Source: a virus
Strand: one strand, 5' to 3'
Virus record (IMG/VR): IMGVR_UViG_3300021373_003004
Coordinates: 1-56,907 of that record
DNA length: 56,907 nt
Shown piece by piece: positions 56,483 through 56,907 of the stretch. Numbering within the stretch: position 1 is the first letter of the stretch; each line of letters opens with the position of its first letter. A program made the position numbers and the translations under genes. Below the pieces are notes generated by a model. It was given only the letters and a program-made list of their open reading frames with translations, ran no database searches and was not told where the DNA came from.

Positions 56483-56907
56483 AATCTTCTCTTATTCTAT
56501 CCCGAATAGGATTTCTTTCATTATTACTACACATTTTTTTACAAGTATCTAATCTATTGTCATTTATATCTATAAGATAAAAAAACTCTAACCACTCTTC
56601 TGAATACTCAATGTTATCTATATTATCATTACAGTCTATATGAAGTTTTTCTTTAAATAGTTTTTTGTATACTACATGATCTCTATTAAAATTAGTGTCT
56701 AACCAACAGCAAGGTAAAATAAAACCATCTGCAGCAAACGCTCGAGTTCTTCTGTTACTACGACATTTTGGATTTAACAAAGTCACCTCTTGTAGGTTTA
56801 AAGGGGTCGTAAGGTTTTTCCCATCTGCTAGAAAGATTTAGTTCAAAAATTATATTATTATCTAATGCCATCTGTTTAGCTTTATCTATGTTCTCTTCAT
56901 TATATTT
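56472..56907 (-). pseudogene. Radical SAM/SPASM-like gene, apparently frameshifted, 5' end outside
   Basis: Two frames together look like one protein. From the window edge, one frame reads KYNEENIDKAKQMALDNNII then FELNLSSRWEKPYDPFKPTR and stops at TAG 56758-56760. One base over, a second frame (open from 56837) reads LLNPKCRSNRRTRAFAADGF then ILPCCWLDTNFNRDHVVYKK and ends at 56472; the first possible start in it is a GTG at 56786. The KC...DGFILPCC phrase with a later CKKMC is SPASM-like. A +1 shift between 56758 and 56837 would join them. It may be a broken gene, programmed shifting or a sequencing error. Confidence 0.6.

Overview
The window is a contiguous piece of an AT-rich genome of a T4-like tailed phage (contractile-tailed myovirus). 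It carries T4 tail and head genes (gp4, gp6, gp7, gp8, gp25, gp26, gp32, gp33, gp48/54, gp53 and the gp5/gp27 hub), T4-type late promoters (TATAAATA), one tRNA and densely overlapping genes. PhoH, DUF4815, DUF6433, the small conserved proteins, 2OG-Fe(II) oxygenases and a cysteine-free gp32 resemble marine T4-like phages of cyanobacteria and Pelagibacter. No photosynthesis gene is visible, so the host is undecided. No database search was possible; all names come from reading the sequence.

Layout. (1) 1-26.9 kb, minus strand: late virion module. From the right it holds tail-tube cap, gp53, gp27-like hub, then three consecutive hub genes each with a different peptidoglycan-hydrolase domain (tail lysozyme on the gp5 OB fold, amidase, M15 peptidase on the gp5 beta-helix). 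Then come gp25, gp6, a short gp7, a gp9/gp10-like protein, gp8, a DUF4815 protein and a run of fibre/adhesin genes ending in a tyrosine-rich protein cut by the window edge. (2) 27-31.8 kb, plus strand: gp4, a sulfotransferase, a conserved unknown, a tail-tube-fold protein, gp26 with a -1 frameshift site (T TTT TTC then TAG) into a 64-residue extension, and the tape measure, closed by a strong hairpin terminator. (3) 31.9-36.7 kb, minus: gp32, an oxygenase, gp33 and small early-type genes. (4) 36.8-38.2 kb, plus: a membrane protein, its partner and a GT25-like glycosyltransferase. (5) 38.2-42.7 kb, minus: methyltransferases, small proteins, tRNA-Arg(UCU), an exported glycine-zipper protein and a SprT-like metallopeptidase. 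(6) 42.7-54.7 kb, minus: a tightly overlapped run of glycosyltransferases, methyltransferases, a sulfotransferase, a radical SAM/SPASM protein and an oxygenase. (7) 54.7-56.9 kb, minus: PhoH, small conserved proteins, DUF6433, and a radical SAM/SPASM gene that appears frameshifted.

Regulation. Seven intergenic sites share a TGTACA-like -35 box, an exact 17-bp spacer and a TAKRAT/TATAAT -10 box, and look like the phage's early or middle promoters read by host sigma-70 polymerase. TATAAATA boxes mark late units. In three places the -10 box lies only 5-6 bp before the ATG, suggesting leaderless transcripts. No stretch of more than 300 bases lacks a gene; the longest gaps (about 90-135 bp) hold promoters or the terminator.

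How the genes work together. Parts 1 and 2 build the contractile tail, its cell-wall-piercing hub and host-binding fibres. Part 3 supports replication and late transcription. Parts 4-6 look like a large glycan- or metabolite-tailoring set (sugar transfer, sulfation, methylation, hydroxylation), perhaps to decorate the virion or alter the host surface. That role is inference.
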